Shown here piece by piece: positions 31,006 to 39,518 of a stretch of 64,000 nt of DNA (its first letter is position 1; each line of letters opens with the position of its first letter). Both the position numbers and the translations under genes were made by a program. Below the pieces are notes generated by a model. It was not told where the DNA came from. It made no database searches and saw nothing but the letters and a program-made list of their open reading frames with translations. Source of the DNA: Ilumatobacter fluminis (GTDB lineage Bacteria > Actinomycetota > Acidimicrobiia > Acidimicrobiales > Ilumatobacteraceae); assembly GCF_004364865.1 (NCBI RefSeq), contig NZ_SOAU01000001.1, positions 4,062,001 to 4,126,000 on the forward strand, read 5' to 3'.

Positions 31006-31755
31006 TCATGCGTCGACTCCGAGGTAGCGGCGTTGCAGTTCCGGATCGGCGCGCAGTTCGGTGGCGGTGGTCTCGGCGTCGAGTCGTCCGGAGACCATGA
31101 CGAGTTGCCGTTCCGCGATCTCGGTCGCGGCGCGAAGGTTCTGTTCGACGACGAGTACGGCGACGCCCTCGTCGACGAGACGGTGAACGGCGTCGATCAG
31201 CGAGTCGACGATCGTGGGGGCGAGCCCCTCGGACGGCTCGTCCATCACGACGATGCGTCCGTTCAGCAGCAGCGCCCGTCCCACCGCCAGCATCTGCTGC
31301 TCGCCGCCCGACAGTTCGGCACCGCCGTTGCGGCGACGTTGGGCAAGGCGCGGGAACAGTTCGTAGACGGCATCGGGCGTCCACCGCTTCCCGCGCGTCC
31401 CCTTGGCGAGCATCGCCAGGTGTTCGTCGACGGTGAGCGACGGGAACAACCGTCGGCCCTGCGGCACGTACGACATGCCGCGCTTGGCGATCTTCTCGGG
31501 AGTGGCACCGTCGAGGCGATCGTCGCCGAGGGTGACGGTTCCGGCCGTGGGGCGGAGCAGACCCGTGAGTGCGTTGCACAACGTCGTCTTGCCCATGCCG
31601 TTGCGGCCGATGATGCAGACCGACTCGACCCCCATCGAGAACGAGACGTGGTCGAGCACCTGGGAGGCGCCGTAGCCGGCGCAGAGCCCGTCGACGCTGA
31701 GCAGCGTGTCGGTCCCTGCAAGGGCGGCGTCGGAGCGAGCGCTGAGGTCGGTCAT
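31006..31755 (-). CDS. livF: LIV-type ABC transporter ATPase LivF
   Basis: One of two ATPases of a branched-chain amino acid/HAAT-type importer. The 249-residue protein has Walker A IGRNGMGKTT, Q-loop YVPQGRRLFPSLTV, signature LSGGEQQM, Walker B IVVMDEPSEGLAP and H-loop-type VVEQN. The degenerate Walker A and EPSEGLAP are characteristic of LivF. ATG overlaps livG's stop (31752-31755) and has GAGGGAG upstream. Given the sugar-catabolic neighbours, the transported compound may be a sugar acid, amide or similar rather than Leu/Ile/Val. Confidence 0.93.
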   Translation of the reverse strand: MTDLSARSDAALAGTDTLLSVDGLCAGYGASQVLDHVSFSMGVESVCIIGRNGMGKTTLCNALTGLLRPTAGTVTLGDDRLDGATPEKIAKRGMSYVPQGRRLFPSLTVDEHLAMLAKGTRGKRWTPDAVYELFPRLAQRRRNGGAELSGGEQQMLAVGRALLLNGRIVVMDEPSEGLAPTIVDSLIDAVHRLVDEGVAVLVVEQNLRAATEIAERQLVMVSGRLDAETTATELRADPELQRRYLGVDA

Positions 31756-32540
31756 GAATCTCCCTCCCGACCGAGGTAGATCTCGTGGACGAGCGGGTCG
31801 TGCCGGATCTCGTCGGGGGTGCCGCCTGCGACGAGCACACCGTCCGCCATGACGACGACGCGGTCGGCGACCCGCAGGGCGACGTCCATGTCGTGTTCGA
31901 TGAGGAGCAGCGTCAGCTCCGGCTCGAGCTGTTCGATGAGCTCGACGAGTCGTTCGCGTTCGCCGCGGGACAGCCCGGACGCCGGTTCGTCGAGCAGCAT
32001 GATCTCGGGATCCGAGGCCAAGGCCATGCCGATCTCGAGCTGACGTCGCTGGCCGTGTGACAGGTCGGCGACCTTGGTGTCGACGAACGGTGCGAGCCAG
32101 ACGCGACGTGCGATCGCACGAGCGCCGTCGCGCAGTTCGGCGTCGCGCCGGCCACGCCACCACGACAGGTGGCGTCGCTGCTTGCCGGTCTGCGACAGGT
32201 ACAGGTTGTCTTCGACGGTGAGGTCGTTGAACAGCCGGGTCTTCTGGTAGGTGCGGGCGACGCCGAGCCCCGGCCGCATCCGCGACGGCGACATGGTGCA
32301 GTCACGGCCCTGCAGCACGACCGTGCCGCGTGTCGGGACGATGTCGCCGGCGATGACGTTGAACAGGGTCGTCTTGCCCGCACCGTTGGGGCCGAGCACG
32401 GCGAGTCGCTCGCCGTGCCCGACCTCCAGGTCGATCCCCTCGAGGGCGAGAAGACCACCGAAGGCGACGGCGATCGATCGCAGGCTGACGACCGGCTGGT
32501 CGTTCCTCGTCGGTCGATTCGTCGTGGTGTCGGTGGTCAT
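31752..32540 (-). CDS. livG: LIV-type ABC transporter ATPase LivG
   Basis: The second ATPase of the importer, 262 residues: Walker A LGPNGAGKTTLFNVIAG, Q-loop ARTYQKTRLFNDLTVEDN (typical LivG), signature LSHGQRRQLEIGMA, Walker B IMLLDEPASGLSRGE and H-loop LIEHDMDVAL. LSHGQ and the conserved ARTFQ-like segment mark LivG. GAGAGGAGCGAG precedes the ATG; it follows the binding-protein gene by 51 bp. Confidence 0.94.
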   Translation of the reverse strand: MTTDTTTNRPTRNDQPVVSLRSIAVAFGGLLALEGIDLEVGHGERLAVLGPNGAGKTTLFNVIAGDIVPTRGTVVLQGRDCTMSPSRMRPGLGVARTYQKTRLFNDLTVEDNLYLSQTGKQRRHLSWWRGRRDAELRDGARAIARRVWLAPFVDTKVADLSHGQRRQLEIGMALASDPEIMLLDEPASGLSRGERERLVELIEQLEPELTLLLIEHDMDVALRVADRVVVMADGVLVAGGTPDEIRHDPLVHEIYLGREGDS

Positions 32541-32591
32541 CTCGCTCCTCTCGGGGTCGGTGGTGGGGGTAGGTCGAACGCCGTCAGGCGT

Positions 32592-34169
32592 TCACTCCTG
32601 GGGGACGCCGTCGACGACCGGGATGGAGTTGCCGGCCCACGGCAGGTCGCGGGTCTCGCACGACGGGTTGTCGCGGTCGGGCGGCGGCGTATCGGCGCTG
32701 AACGTGCCGCCGAAGCTCTGATCGACACCCGGGATGAGTGCGACCGTCTCGGCCACGACGTCGCCGGACTCGTCGTCGAGAACGAGCTGCTGCACGTAGG
32801 TGGTGATGATGCCCTGACGGTTCTCGTCGAGGGTGACGTCGCCGTACGGGGCCTCCAGGGTCATGCTCGACAGCTCGGCACGAAGCGCCGAGTGATTGTC
32901 GGACAGGTCGCCACCGACGGCTTCGAGGGCCTGGTTCAGTGCCTTGCCGGCGACGTAGTACCCGTAGCCGAACCCGAAGCTGAGGGCGACCGACGGCGGG
33001 CTGTCCTCACCACCGGCAGCACCGGCCGGGAAGCTCTCCCACGTCGCATCGGCGCTCTCGAGGTACGCCGTGATCTCCGGCGACTCGATGTCGGCCGGGT
33101 ACGAGGCGAAGCCACCGACGTAGGCACCCGCGATATCTGGTCCCAGTGCCGACGCCAGGGCCGGGCTGAAGAACAGGTTGCCGGCGTGCTGGTCGCCCGT
33201 GAGGTCGCCCTTGGCGTTGACGAACGCCTCCAGCGATGCGTTGGTGCCGGTACCGCCGACCACCCAGAAGTAGCCGTCGACCTCGTCGGGGTCGGGTAAC
33301 TGCTGGACGAAGGACGAGTAGTCGGTCGTGCCGAGCGGCGGGAAGACCCGTGAGACGACCTCGCCACCGACGCCGCAGAAGTCGGCGATGAAGCCGGCCG
33401 CGGACGTCCAGCCGAAGCTGTAGTCGTCGGCGATGACCGCAGCGGTCTCCCACCCGGCGACGTTGTGCAGGATGTCGCCGATGCCGGCGTTCCACTGGGC
33501 GCCGTCACCGTGGAAGCGGAAGTAGTTCGGCGCCTGGACCTGCAGGGTCGTCTCCTGTGCGCCGGCGATGCCGTCGATGAAGGTGACCTCGGGGTGGTCC
33601 TTCGCGTAGTTCGCGACGGCGATCGACTCGTCGCCCGACAGCGGTCCGATCACGACCTCAGCGCCCTCTTGTTCGACGAGGGTGCGCACCTCCTGGATGA
33701 TCCGGTCGGCGGTGTCGTCACCACAGCCGATGCCGACGAGCTCGATGTCGAGTCCGGCGACGTTGGCGCCGGTGAACCCGTCGAGCGCCGTGGTCGTCGA
33801 GTTGGGCGTGGCGCCGCCGTCCTCGACGAACGCCAGCGTCGCACCGGCGACGACGTCTTCGTTGAAACCGCCGAAGGCGCCTTCGCACTCGGCGAGGATG
33901 CCGACCTTGAGCGTGCCTCCGGCACCCTCGTCGGCAGGCTCGTCGCCACCGTCGTCGGCGGGCTCGTCGCCACCGTCGTCGGCAGGCTCGTCGCCACCGT
34001 CGTCGGCAGGCTCGTCGTCACCGTCGTCGGCGGGTTCTTCGGCCTCTGCCGGCTCGTCGGCCGGTTCGGCGTCGTCGTCGTCGCCACCGCAAGCTGCAGC
34101 GACGAGCGACAGGGTCGCGGCGAGCGCTACGGCAATGCGCAGCGGACGCCTCCTGGTGTGGTTGGTCAT
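32592..34169 (-). CDS. LIV-type (Leu/Ile/Val-BP-like) substrate-binding lipoprotein
   Basis: The extracytoplasmic receptor of the LIV-type importer, 525 residues. A lipoprotein signal peptide ends SLVAAACGG (Cys about residue 27). An acidic linker of repeated DEPADDGG octads follows (about 45-85), then a type I periplasmic-binding fold (KVGILAECEGAFGGFNEDVVAGATLAF onward). The linker probably spaces the receptor from the membrane. ATG overlaps the livM stop (34166-34169). GAGGGGAG lies upstream. Confidence 0.92.
   Translation of the reverse strand: MTNHTRRRPLRIAVALAATLSLVAAACGGDDDDAEPADEPAEAEEPADDGDDEPADDGGDEPADDGGDEPADDGGDEPADEGAGGTLKVGILAECEGAFGGFNEDVVAGATLAFVEDGGATPNSTTTALDGFTGANVAGLDIELVGIGCGDDTADRIIQEVRTLVEQEGAEVVIGPLSGDESIAVANYAKDHPEVTFIDGIAGAQETTLQVQAPNYFRFHGDGAQWNAGIGDILHNVAGWETAAVIADDYSFGWTSAAGFIADFCGVGGEVVSRVFPPLGTTDYSSFVQQLPDPDEVDGYFWVVGGTGTNASLEAFVNAKGDLTGDQHAGNLFFSPALASALGPDIAGAYVGGFASYPADIESPEITAYLESADATWESFPAGAAGGEDSPPSVALSFGFGYGYYVAGKALNQALEAVGGDLSDNHSALRAELSSMTLEAPYGDVTLDENRQGIITTYVQQLVLDDESGDVVAETVALIPGVDQSFGGTFSADTPPPDRDNPSCETRDLPWAGNSIPVVDGVPQE
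33927..34040 (-). repeat. Tandem 24-bp repeats coding the DEPADDGG linker
   Basis: Roughly four and a half copies of a 24-bp unit differing at a few positions encode an acidic octapeptide repeat in the binding protein. Slippage here could change tether length. Confidence 0.8.
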
Positions 34170-35260
34170 CGGATACTCCCCTCCGTGTTGTGAGATGGGA
34201 CGGCGGAGCGCCCCGTCGGACCGCCATCGGCGGTCGCGAGCTGTGCGTCGGGCGGCTGCGGTGCAGCGTCGTCCGAGCGGCGGAATCGGGCCATCCAGTC
34301 GCGGCAGCGGACGGCGATGCCGACGAGGCCGTCGGGCGACAGCAGCATCACCAGCAGGACGACGAGGCCGACGACGGTGTTGAAGCGGGCCTCGGTCAGC
34401 CCGATCGTGTCGGCGAACGGCAGATTCCTCATGTAGTTGTTGGCCATCACGAACACGAACGCGCCGAGCCAGGCGCCTTCGAGATGGGCGATGCCGCCGA
34501 TCACCGCGATGATCAGCAGGTCGAGCGTGGGACCGATCGAGATCGACGTCGGGTCGATCTGGCCGTTCCACCAGATGTTCAGCACGCCGGCGACGCCGGC
34601 CACGAAGCCCGCCAGTGCGAACGCCAGGGTGCGGTGCAACGCGACGTTGAAGCCGAGCGACGACATGCGAACCGGATCGTCACGGACGCCTTGCAGCGCC
34701 ATGCCGAACGGTGTCGTCGACACGTACCGCAGCCCGACGTAGGCGACGATCGACAACACGACCGCGGCGTAGTAGAGCCGGGTCGGGTGCCCGTCGAACA
34801 AACCGGGCGGGTCGATGCCGGTGATGCCACCGAACCCCGAGAACGTGGTCACCTGTCCGAAGAAGTAGAAACCGATGACGGCGTAGGTCATCGTCAGCAT
34901 CAAGAAGTAGATGCCGCTCGTGCGGGCCGACAGTGCGCCGAGCAGCAGGGCGACGGCCGTGGTGACGACGAGCGCGAACACCACGGCGACCCACGGGTGC
35001 CAGCCGAGCTTCATGCCCTTCGAGCCGGCCTCGCCGACGGCATTGCCGACCATGAAGCCGGCGATCCCGAACATCAGCAGCTGGGCGAGCGAGACCATGC
35101 CGCCGTACGCCGACAAGAAGGCGATGGTCGACGCCGCGAGGCCGAGCATCACGGTGCGGGTCATCACGAACGACACGAAGAAGTCGGAGCCGAACAACGG
35201 CAGTGCGATCAGGACGATCGCGGTCAGTGCGACGGCGATGTCGCGCGGTGAGCGGCTCAT
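34166..35260 (-). CDS. livM: LIV-type ABC transporter permease LivM
   Basis: A 364-residue membrane permease with 8-10 hydrophobic segments and the family features LAQLLMFGIAGFMVGNAVGEAGSKG, LSARTSGIYFLMLTMTYAVIGFYFF and GMALQGVRDDPVRMSSLGFNV (the EAA-like coupling loop), with VIGGIAHLEGAWLGAFVFV near the C-terminus. The last 40 residues are a hydrophilic tail. It overlaps livH and the binding-protein gene by 4 nt each, so the components are translationally linked. Confidence 0.92.
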   Translation of the reverse strand: MSRSPRDIAVALTAIVLIALPLFGSDFFVSFVMTRTVMLGLAASTIAFLSAYGGMVSLAQLLMFGIAGFMVGNAVGEAGSKGMKLGWHPWVAVVFALVVTTAVALLLGALSARTSGIYFLMLTMTYAVIGFYFFGQVTTFSGFGGITGIDPPGLFDGHPTRLYYAAVVLSIVAYVGLRYVSTTPFGMALQGVRDDPVRMSSLGFNVALHRTLAFALAGFVAGVAGVLNIWWNGQIDPTSISIGPTLDLLIIAVIGGIAHLEGAWLGAFVFVMANNYMRNLPFADTIGLTEARFNTVVGLVVLLVMLLSPDGLVGIAVRCRDWMARFRRSDDAAPQPPDAQLATADGGPTGRSAVPSHNTEGSIR

Positions 35261-36363
35261 GCTTCCCGTCCGAACAGTCCGTACGGCCGGACCGCCAGCA
35301 CGAGGGCGAGCAGCACGAACGTGAAGATGATGGCGTAGAAGGTGTAGTCACTCGGCAGATACGCCGGGGCGAAGGCGATCACCATGCCGTAGAGCAGTGA
35401 GCCGGCGACGGCGCCCTTGATCGATCCGAGTCCGCCGACGATGACGACGATGAGTGAGTTGAGCAACCACTGACCGTCCGTGCCGGGCGCCACACCGGCG
35501 AACGAGGCACCCATGACGCCGCCCATCCCGGCGAGGAAGGCTCCGACGAAGAAGGTGACACCGAAGACGACGGTGATGTTGATGCCGAGCGCCCGGACCA
35601 TCTCCTGGTCGTCGACACCGGCGCGGATGACCATGCCCATGCGGGTGTGGTTCAGCCAGAGCCAGAGGGCGATCCCGACGCAGAGGGCGAGGGCGAGCAT
35701 GAACAGTCGGCTGAGTGCATAGCGCTCGCCGGCGATCTCGAAGAACTGGGTGACGGCGCCGGGCCACACCACCCGCTGCGCCAACCCGCCGAAGTGGGCC
35801 AACATCTGGTCGGCGAGGATGACGGAGACAGCAAGGGTGATGAGTGCCTGGCGCAGGTCTTGGCCCTGGTTCCAGCGCAGGAGCAGCTGCTGCATCACGA
35901 TGCCGACGACGGCGACGACCATCGACCCGATCAGCAACGGGACGACCCATTGGAGGATGCCGACGTCGCCCGCTTCGATGTTGCGGTCCTTGCCGACCAT
36001 CGACTGTTGGATCTCGATCGCCACGTAGGCCGACAGCAGGAACAGCGAACCGTGCGCCATGTTCACGGTGCGCATCAGGCCGAACACGAGCGTGAATCCC
36101 GACGCGACGACGAACAGCAGGCCTGCGAACGTCAACCCGTCGAGCAAGGTCACGATGAACTCACCGGGCTCGTCGACGGCGGCGCCGGCGGAGGTGCCGC
36201 GAGCGATGAACAGCACCCAGAGGGCCACGAAGACGCCGACCGCCCAGACGAACCACGTCGACAGTGGCCGCGATCGTGTCACACCCGATCGGCTCGCGAT
36301 CGGTGGTTCGGTCACGTGCGTGATGTCGGTGGCGCCGCTGGAGCGCGCCGGTTCCGAGTCCAC
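35257..36363 (-). CDS. livH: LIV-type ABC transporter permease LivH
   Basis: The partner permease, 368 residues, with about eight membrane segments after a ~40-residue N-terminal extension. FAGLLFVVASGFTLVFGLMRTVNMAHGSLFLLSAYVA is the LivH signature, and RAGVDDQEMVRALGINI is the coupling loop. I chose GTG 36363 because GAGAGGGGAC lies about 8 nt upstream; GTG 36387 is an alternative. A TACTGT -10 box (36409-36414) and the 22-bp motif at 36473-36494 are upstream, so livH may begin the transport and catabolic transcript. Confidence 0.9.
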   Translation of the reverse strand: MDSEPARSSGATDITHVTEPPIASRSGVTRSRPLSTWFVWAVGVFVALWVLFIARGTSAGAAVDEPGEFIVTLLDGLTFAGLLFVVASGFTLVFGLMRTVNMAHGSLFLLSAYVAIEIQQSMVGKDRNIEAGDVGILQWVVPLLIGSMVVAVVGIVMQQLLLRWNQGQDLRQALITLAVSVILADQMLAHFGGLAQRVVWPGAVTQFFEIAGERYALSRLFMLALALCVGIALWLWLNHTRMGMVIRAGVDDQEMVRALGINITVVFGVTFFVGAFLAGMGGVMGASFAGVAPGTDGQWLLNSLIVVIVGGLGSIKGAVAGSLLYGMVIAFAPAYLPSDYTFYAIIFTFVLLALVLAVRPYGLFGREA

Positions 36364-36408
36364 TGGAAGTTGTCCCCTCTCTCGCACGACCCCCGTGCGA
36401 TGGCGACG

Positions 36409-36414
36409 ACAGTA
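36409..36414 (-). promoter_or_regulatory. Predicted -10 box of livH promoter
   Basis: TACTGT on the minus strand, about 45 nt before the GTG at 36363, would give a short leader containing the ribosome site. The conserved 22-bp motif is centred about 80 bp upstream of the expected transcription start. Confidence 0.4.
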
Positions 36415-36472
36415 CGGACGCCGTCGACGTGCTCGGAAGGGGCATCCGAGCGATTTCGGGGGGCCCGCTGGA

Positions 36473-36494
36473 GGGGGCGCGAACGGACTAGTTC
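36473..36494 (+). promoter_or_regulatory. 22-bp conserved motif upstream of livH (regulator-site candidate 1)
   Basis: The sequence contains CGCGAACGGACTAGTTC preceded by five G. It matches the site at 39005-39026 (opposite strand) at 20 of 22 positions. Both sites flank the two-component gene pair, suggesting they are bound by the NarL-type regulator. Confidence 0.55.
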
Positions 36495-36586
36495 GGGCGG
36501 TGCGTCAGGGTTCTCGGGGACGAGCGGGCGCGCGCGACCACGACCTGACGATGTCGGTGGTCTCGTCGGCGGTCGTGCCGAGGCGG

Positions 36587-37234
36587 TCAGTCGGCGACGG
36601 CCTCGGCCATCGCACCACGCCGGGCGGTGAGGATCATCGCAGCCGCCTCGGTCCGCGTCTGCGCGTGCAGCTTGCTCAAGATGTTGCTCACGTGATTCTT
36701 CACGGTGAAGATGCTCAGGCTCAGCTCGTTCGCGATCTCGGCATTGGTGCGCCCCTCGGCGACGAGGTCGGCGATCTCGGTCTCACGAGCGGTGAGCATG
36801 TCGAGCGCCCCGTCGGGTGTGGTCGGACGTTGAGCGAGCGCTCGTGTCACCTCGGGTGAGAAGGTGTCGTGTCCGAGCGAGACGTTGCGGACCGCATGGA
36901 CGAGCGAGTCGGTGTCGACCGACTTCACGAGGTAGCCGTTCGCGCCGGCGTCGAGCGCCTCCTGGATGCGCGAACGCTCGAAGAAGCTCGTCAGGGCCAC
37001 GATGCCGAGTCGGTCGTCGGCGGCGCGCAGACGACGGATCGCCTCGAGGCCGCCGATGCCGGGCATCACCATGTCGATCACGACGACGTCGGGTCGCAGG
37101 TCGGCGACGAGCTCGAGTGCTGCTTCGCCGGTGGACGCCTCGCCGACCACCTCGATCTCGGCCGTCGAGGCGAGGCAGGCGGTGACGCCTTCACGCAACA
37201 GGTCGTGGTCGTCGGCGATCACTACTCGGATCAT
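36587..37234 (-). CDS. NarL/LuxR-family response regulator
   Basis: The 215-residue protein has a receiver domain with phospho-acceptor Asp54 (VVVIDMVMPG), acidic Asp8/Asp9, Thr82 and Lys104. A LuxR-type helix-turn-helix follows (about 145-205: LTARETEIADLVAEGRTNAEIANELSLSIFTVKNHVSNILSKL). ATG overlaps the kinase stop by 4 nt (37231-37234), so the two form a cognate pair. Likely targets are the kinase gene itself and the liv operon, as both carry the same 22-bp motif (inference). Confidence 0.94.
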   Translation of the reverse strand: MIRVVIADDHDLLREGVTACLASTAEIEVVGEASTGEAALELVADLRPDVVVIDMVMPGIGGLEAIRRLRAADDRLGIVALTSFFERSRIQEALDAGANGYLVKSVDTDSLVHAVRNVSLGHDTFSPEVTRALAQRPTTPDGALDMLTARETEIADLVAEGRTNAEIANELSLSIFTVKNHVSNILSKLHAQTRTEAAAMILTARRGAMAEAVAD

Positions 37235-38946
37235 GGAAGTCCCTCCGGACGTCGGTAGACGAGGCGTACGACGGTGCCACCGCCGACGCGGCTGTCGAGT
37301 GACAGACGGGCACCGATGGAGTCGGCGCGTTCGCGCATGATCGCGACGCCGAGATGACCGCTCGGCACCTGCTCGACGTCGAACCCACGCCCGTCGTCGA
37401 CGACGCACAGCTCGACGACGGGGCCGTCGGTGAGGCGGACCTCGACCGATGTCGCCTCGGCGTGCTGGGTGACGTTGCGGAGCGCCTCTTGTGCCACGCG
37501 GTAGAAGGTGTGGTGCGCGTCCTGATCGAGTTGGACGTTGGCCAGGTCGACGCGCAGCTGCAACGTGCGGCGACACTCGAGCGCCGAGATCAGATAGTTG
37601 ATGAGTTCGTCGAGACCGACCTCGGTCAGATCGTCGGGGCGCAGCTCGAGCAGCAGGGCACGCATCTCGGAGAGCGCGCCGCGCGACAGACGGTGGAGCC
37701 GGTCGACGCGCTCACGGATCGGGTCGTCGTCGCCGAGTTCGCGCAGCAACGACTCGGCGGTCAGCGCCGACGTCCACAAGGTCTGGTTCACGGCGTCGTG
37801 GAGTTCGTGCGCGAGCCGTTGCCGCTCCTCGGCCGCCGCGACCTCGGTGGCGGTGCGTGCCAGCCGGGCGTTGGAAACGGCGGCACCGGCCTGATCGGCG
37901 ACCGCGCCGAGCCGCTCGGCGTGGCTCGCGGTGTAGAACCCGTGCACGGCGCTCTCGACGAACAGGAAACCCATCAACTGGTCGGCGACGCTGATCCGGG
38001 CACCGAGCGTCGAACGGGCGGCGCCGAGCGCATCCATCGGTTCGTCGATGATGATCGGACCTTCGTCGACACCGAGCCGGCGCAGGATCGACAGCTGGGA
38101 GTAGAGCCCCTCGAGCCGCTCGTGTCGGACCTCGCCATAACCGAAGCTCGCACGATGGTTCGCGTTGCGGATCTCACCGTCGGCGTCGACGAGCACGACC
38201 GCAATCAGGTCGGCCGACACGACCCGTTCGACGCCGGTGACGACCTGACGAAGCACTTCGTCGAGGTCGAGTGTCGACGTCATCGCCGCAGCGGTGTCGC
38301 GCAACGCCTCGGCGTACGCCCGCTGGAGTCGTTCCTCCGCTTGGAGCCGCACGCGGTCCTCGACCTCACGTCGGAGCGACTCGTTGGCCAGCACCAGCTG
38401 GGCGGTGCGCTGCTGCACTCGTTCGTCGAGTTCGTCGAGGGTTCGCTGGAGCTCCTCCTCGGCGCGGCGCCGGTTCGTGATGTCCTCGAACGTGCCGAGC
38501 ACACCGATCACGCGACCGTCGAGGTCGCACAACGGAACCTTGTTCGTCTGGAGCCAACGTTCCTCGCCGGCGGCGCTGCGGAGTTGCTCGATGATGCCGA
38601 ACGCCGGCTCGCCGGTTTCGATGACGTGCTTGTCCCAGTCGATGAACCAGTCGGCGCTGAACGCTTGACTGTCGGCCCACGGCATGTCGCGGTCGGACAT
38701 GCCGACCAGCAGGTTCGGCTCGACGCCGGCGAACCGGGCGAACACCTTGTTGCATCCCATGTAGCACGAGTTCAGGTCTTTCCAGAACACGGCGTTCGCC
38801 ATCGAGTCCATGAGGATCTGGAGCATCTGCTGGCTCGCGGCGAGCGCGTCGGTGCCGGACAGTTCGCCCTGCAACAGACGGGCGTACATGTCCCGGACCT
38901 GCGCAGCGCGCAGCTCCATCGAAGCGCTGGTTCCCCCCGAACCCAC
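37231..38946 (-). CDS. PAS-GAF sensor histidine kinase (NarX/DesK class)
   Basis: A cytosolic sensor kinase of 571 residues. A PAS domain (about 25-150: MDSMANAVFWKDLNSCYMGCNKVFARFAG, ending FEDITNRRRAEEEL) leads into a coiled coil (about 150-205) and a GAF domain (about 210-365). The HisKA_3 dimerisation helix has the phospho-acceptor His in ERQRLAHELHDAVNQTL (near 380). The ATPase domain has N box AQEALRNVTQHAEA and G1 box VDDGRGFDVE. No membrane segment is present, so it senses an internal signal. GTG 38946 is preferred since TACGAT ends 7 nt upstream; ATG 38955 overlaps that box. Confidence 0.92.
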   Translation of the reverse strand: MGSGGTSASMELRAAQVRDMYARLLQGELSGTDALAASQQMLQILMDSMANAVFWKDLNSCYMGCNKVFARFAGVEPNLLVGMSDRDMPWADSQAFSADWFIDWDKHVIETGEPAFGIIEQLRSAAGEERWLQTNKVPLCDLDGRVIGVLGTFEDITNRRRAEEELQRTLDELDERVQQRTAQLVLANESLRREVEDRVRLQAEERLQRAYAEALRDTAAAMTSTLDLDEVLRQVVTGVERVVSADLIAVVLVDADGEIRNANHRASFGYGEVRHERLEGLYSQLSILRRLGVDEGPIIIDEPMDALGAARSTLGARISVADQLMGFLFVESAVHGFYTASHAERLGAVADQAGAAVSNARLARTATEVAAAEERQRLAHELHDAVNQTLWTSALTAESLLRELGDDDPIRERVDRLHRLSRGALSEMRALLLELRPDDLTEVGLDELINYLISALECRRTLQLRVDLANVQLDQDAHHTFYRVAQEALRNVTQHAEATSVEVRLTDGPVVELCVVDDGRGFDVEQVPSGHLGVAIMRERADSIGARLSLDSRVGGGTVVRLVYRRPEGLP

Positions 38947-38953
38947 GTCGTGC

Positions 38954-38959
38954 ATCGTA
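38954..38959 (-). promoter_or_regulatory. -10 box of leaderless histidine-kinase promoter
   Basis: TACGAT on the minus strand, 7 nt before GTG 38946. The conserved 22-bp motif lies about 58-80 bp upstream of the start point, a position usual for an activator or autoregulator. Confidence 0.45.
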
Positions 38960-39004
38960 GACCGAGCGCTCGCTCGTCCGGGAGGCCCGGCGACCGGGAA
39001 ATGG

Positions 39005-39026
39005 GAACTAGTTCTTTCGCGCCCCC
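39005..39026 (-). promoter_or_regulatory. 22-bp conserved motif upstream of the histidine kinase (candidate 2)
   Basis: Read on the minus strand it contains CGCGAAAGAACTAGTTC preceded by five G, ending in the perfect palindrome GAACTAGTTC. It differs from the livH-upstream copy at two positions. Confidence 0.55.
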
Positions 39027-39217
39027 CGTTCGGACGACACCACATCCCTCCGACGGCCCTTCAGGCGCGTCTCGACCGTCGCTACGGTCACGACCATCGT
39101 GCCGCCGACGTTGCGGCCGGTCGTCGGACGCGACGGGGAACGTTCGACGACACCCGCCCGATCGTCCCCGATCAACCCGGCCGGGACTCGCCCACCTGGG
39201 CGACGACTGGGAGCACC

Positions 39218-39256
39218 GGGCCCATCGCCATGACCCCCAGTCACGGCGATGGGCCC
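39218..39256 (+). promoter_or_regulatory. Hairpin in the leader of the secreted ThuA-dehydrogenase gene
   Basis: GGGCCCATCGCC (39218-39229) and its exact complement (39245-39256) form a 12-bp stem around a 15-nt loop, 262 nt upstream of ATG 39519. No T-tract follows. It could be a transcript terminator facing the kinase promoter or a leader structure. Confidence 0.4.
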
Positions 39257-39518
39257 GTCTCGCGCGACCCCGCCGGGCAGTTCGCCGAGCCGCTCCTCGA
39301 GCGCGTCGCCCAACCGGTCTAGCGCGTTGGGACCATGACCAAGGAGGGATTGCGTCCAGGCCGCGCCGGGTGCGACGTTGACGGCGGGGCATCACCGATG
39401 TCCGAGTCAGCGGGTCTGGGGGGTCCGACACCACGTGCGTCGACGACGCGCGTCGTCGTGCGCCGCACTCGGACCCAGGGGCGTCCCACCGTTCCGACGG
39501 ATAACGAGAGGGGATCCC

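Larger units (their letters stand above)
38960..39518. other. 560-bp intergenic region before the 2006-residue secreted protein
   Basis: I see no convincing gene here. The small frames on both strands lack ribosome sites and family features. It holds the kinase upstream motif (39005-39026), a perfect 12-bp-stem hairpin (39218-39256), and a GAGAGGGG ribosome site just before ATG 39519. The long region may carry the promoter and 5' leader of the secreted-protein gene. Confidence 0.6.

Noticed and set aside
39008-39313. 101-codon minus-strand frame in the long intergenic region
   Set aside because: TTG start, no ribosome site or -10 box, covers the hairpin and the conserved motif, and no recognisable product.
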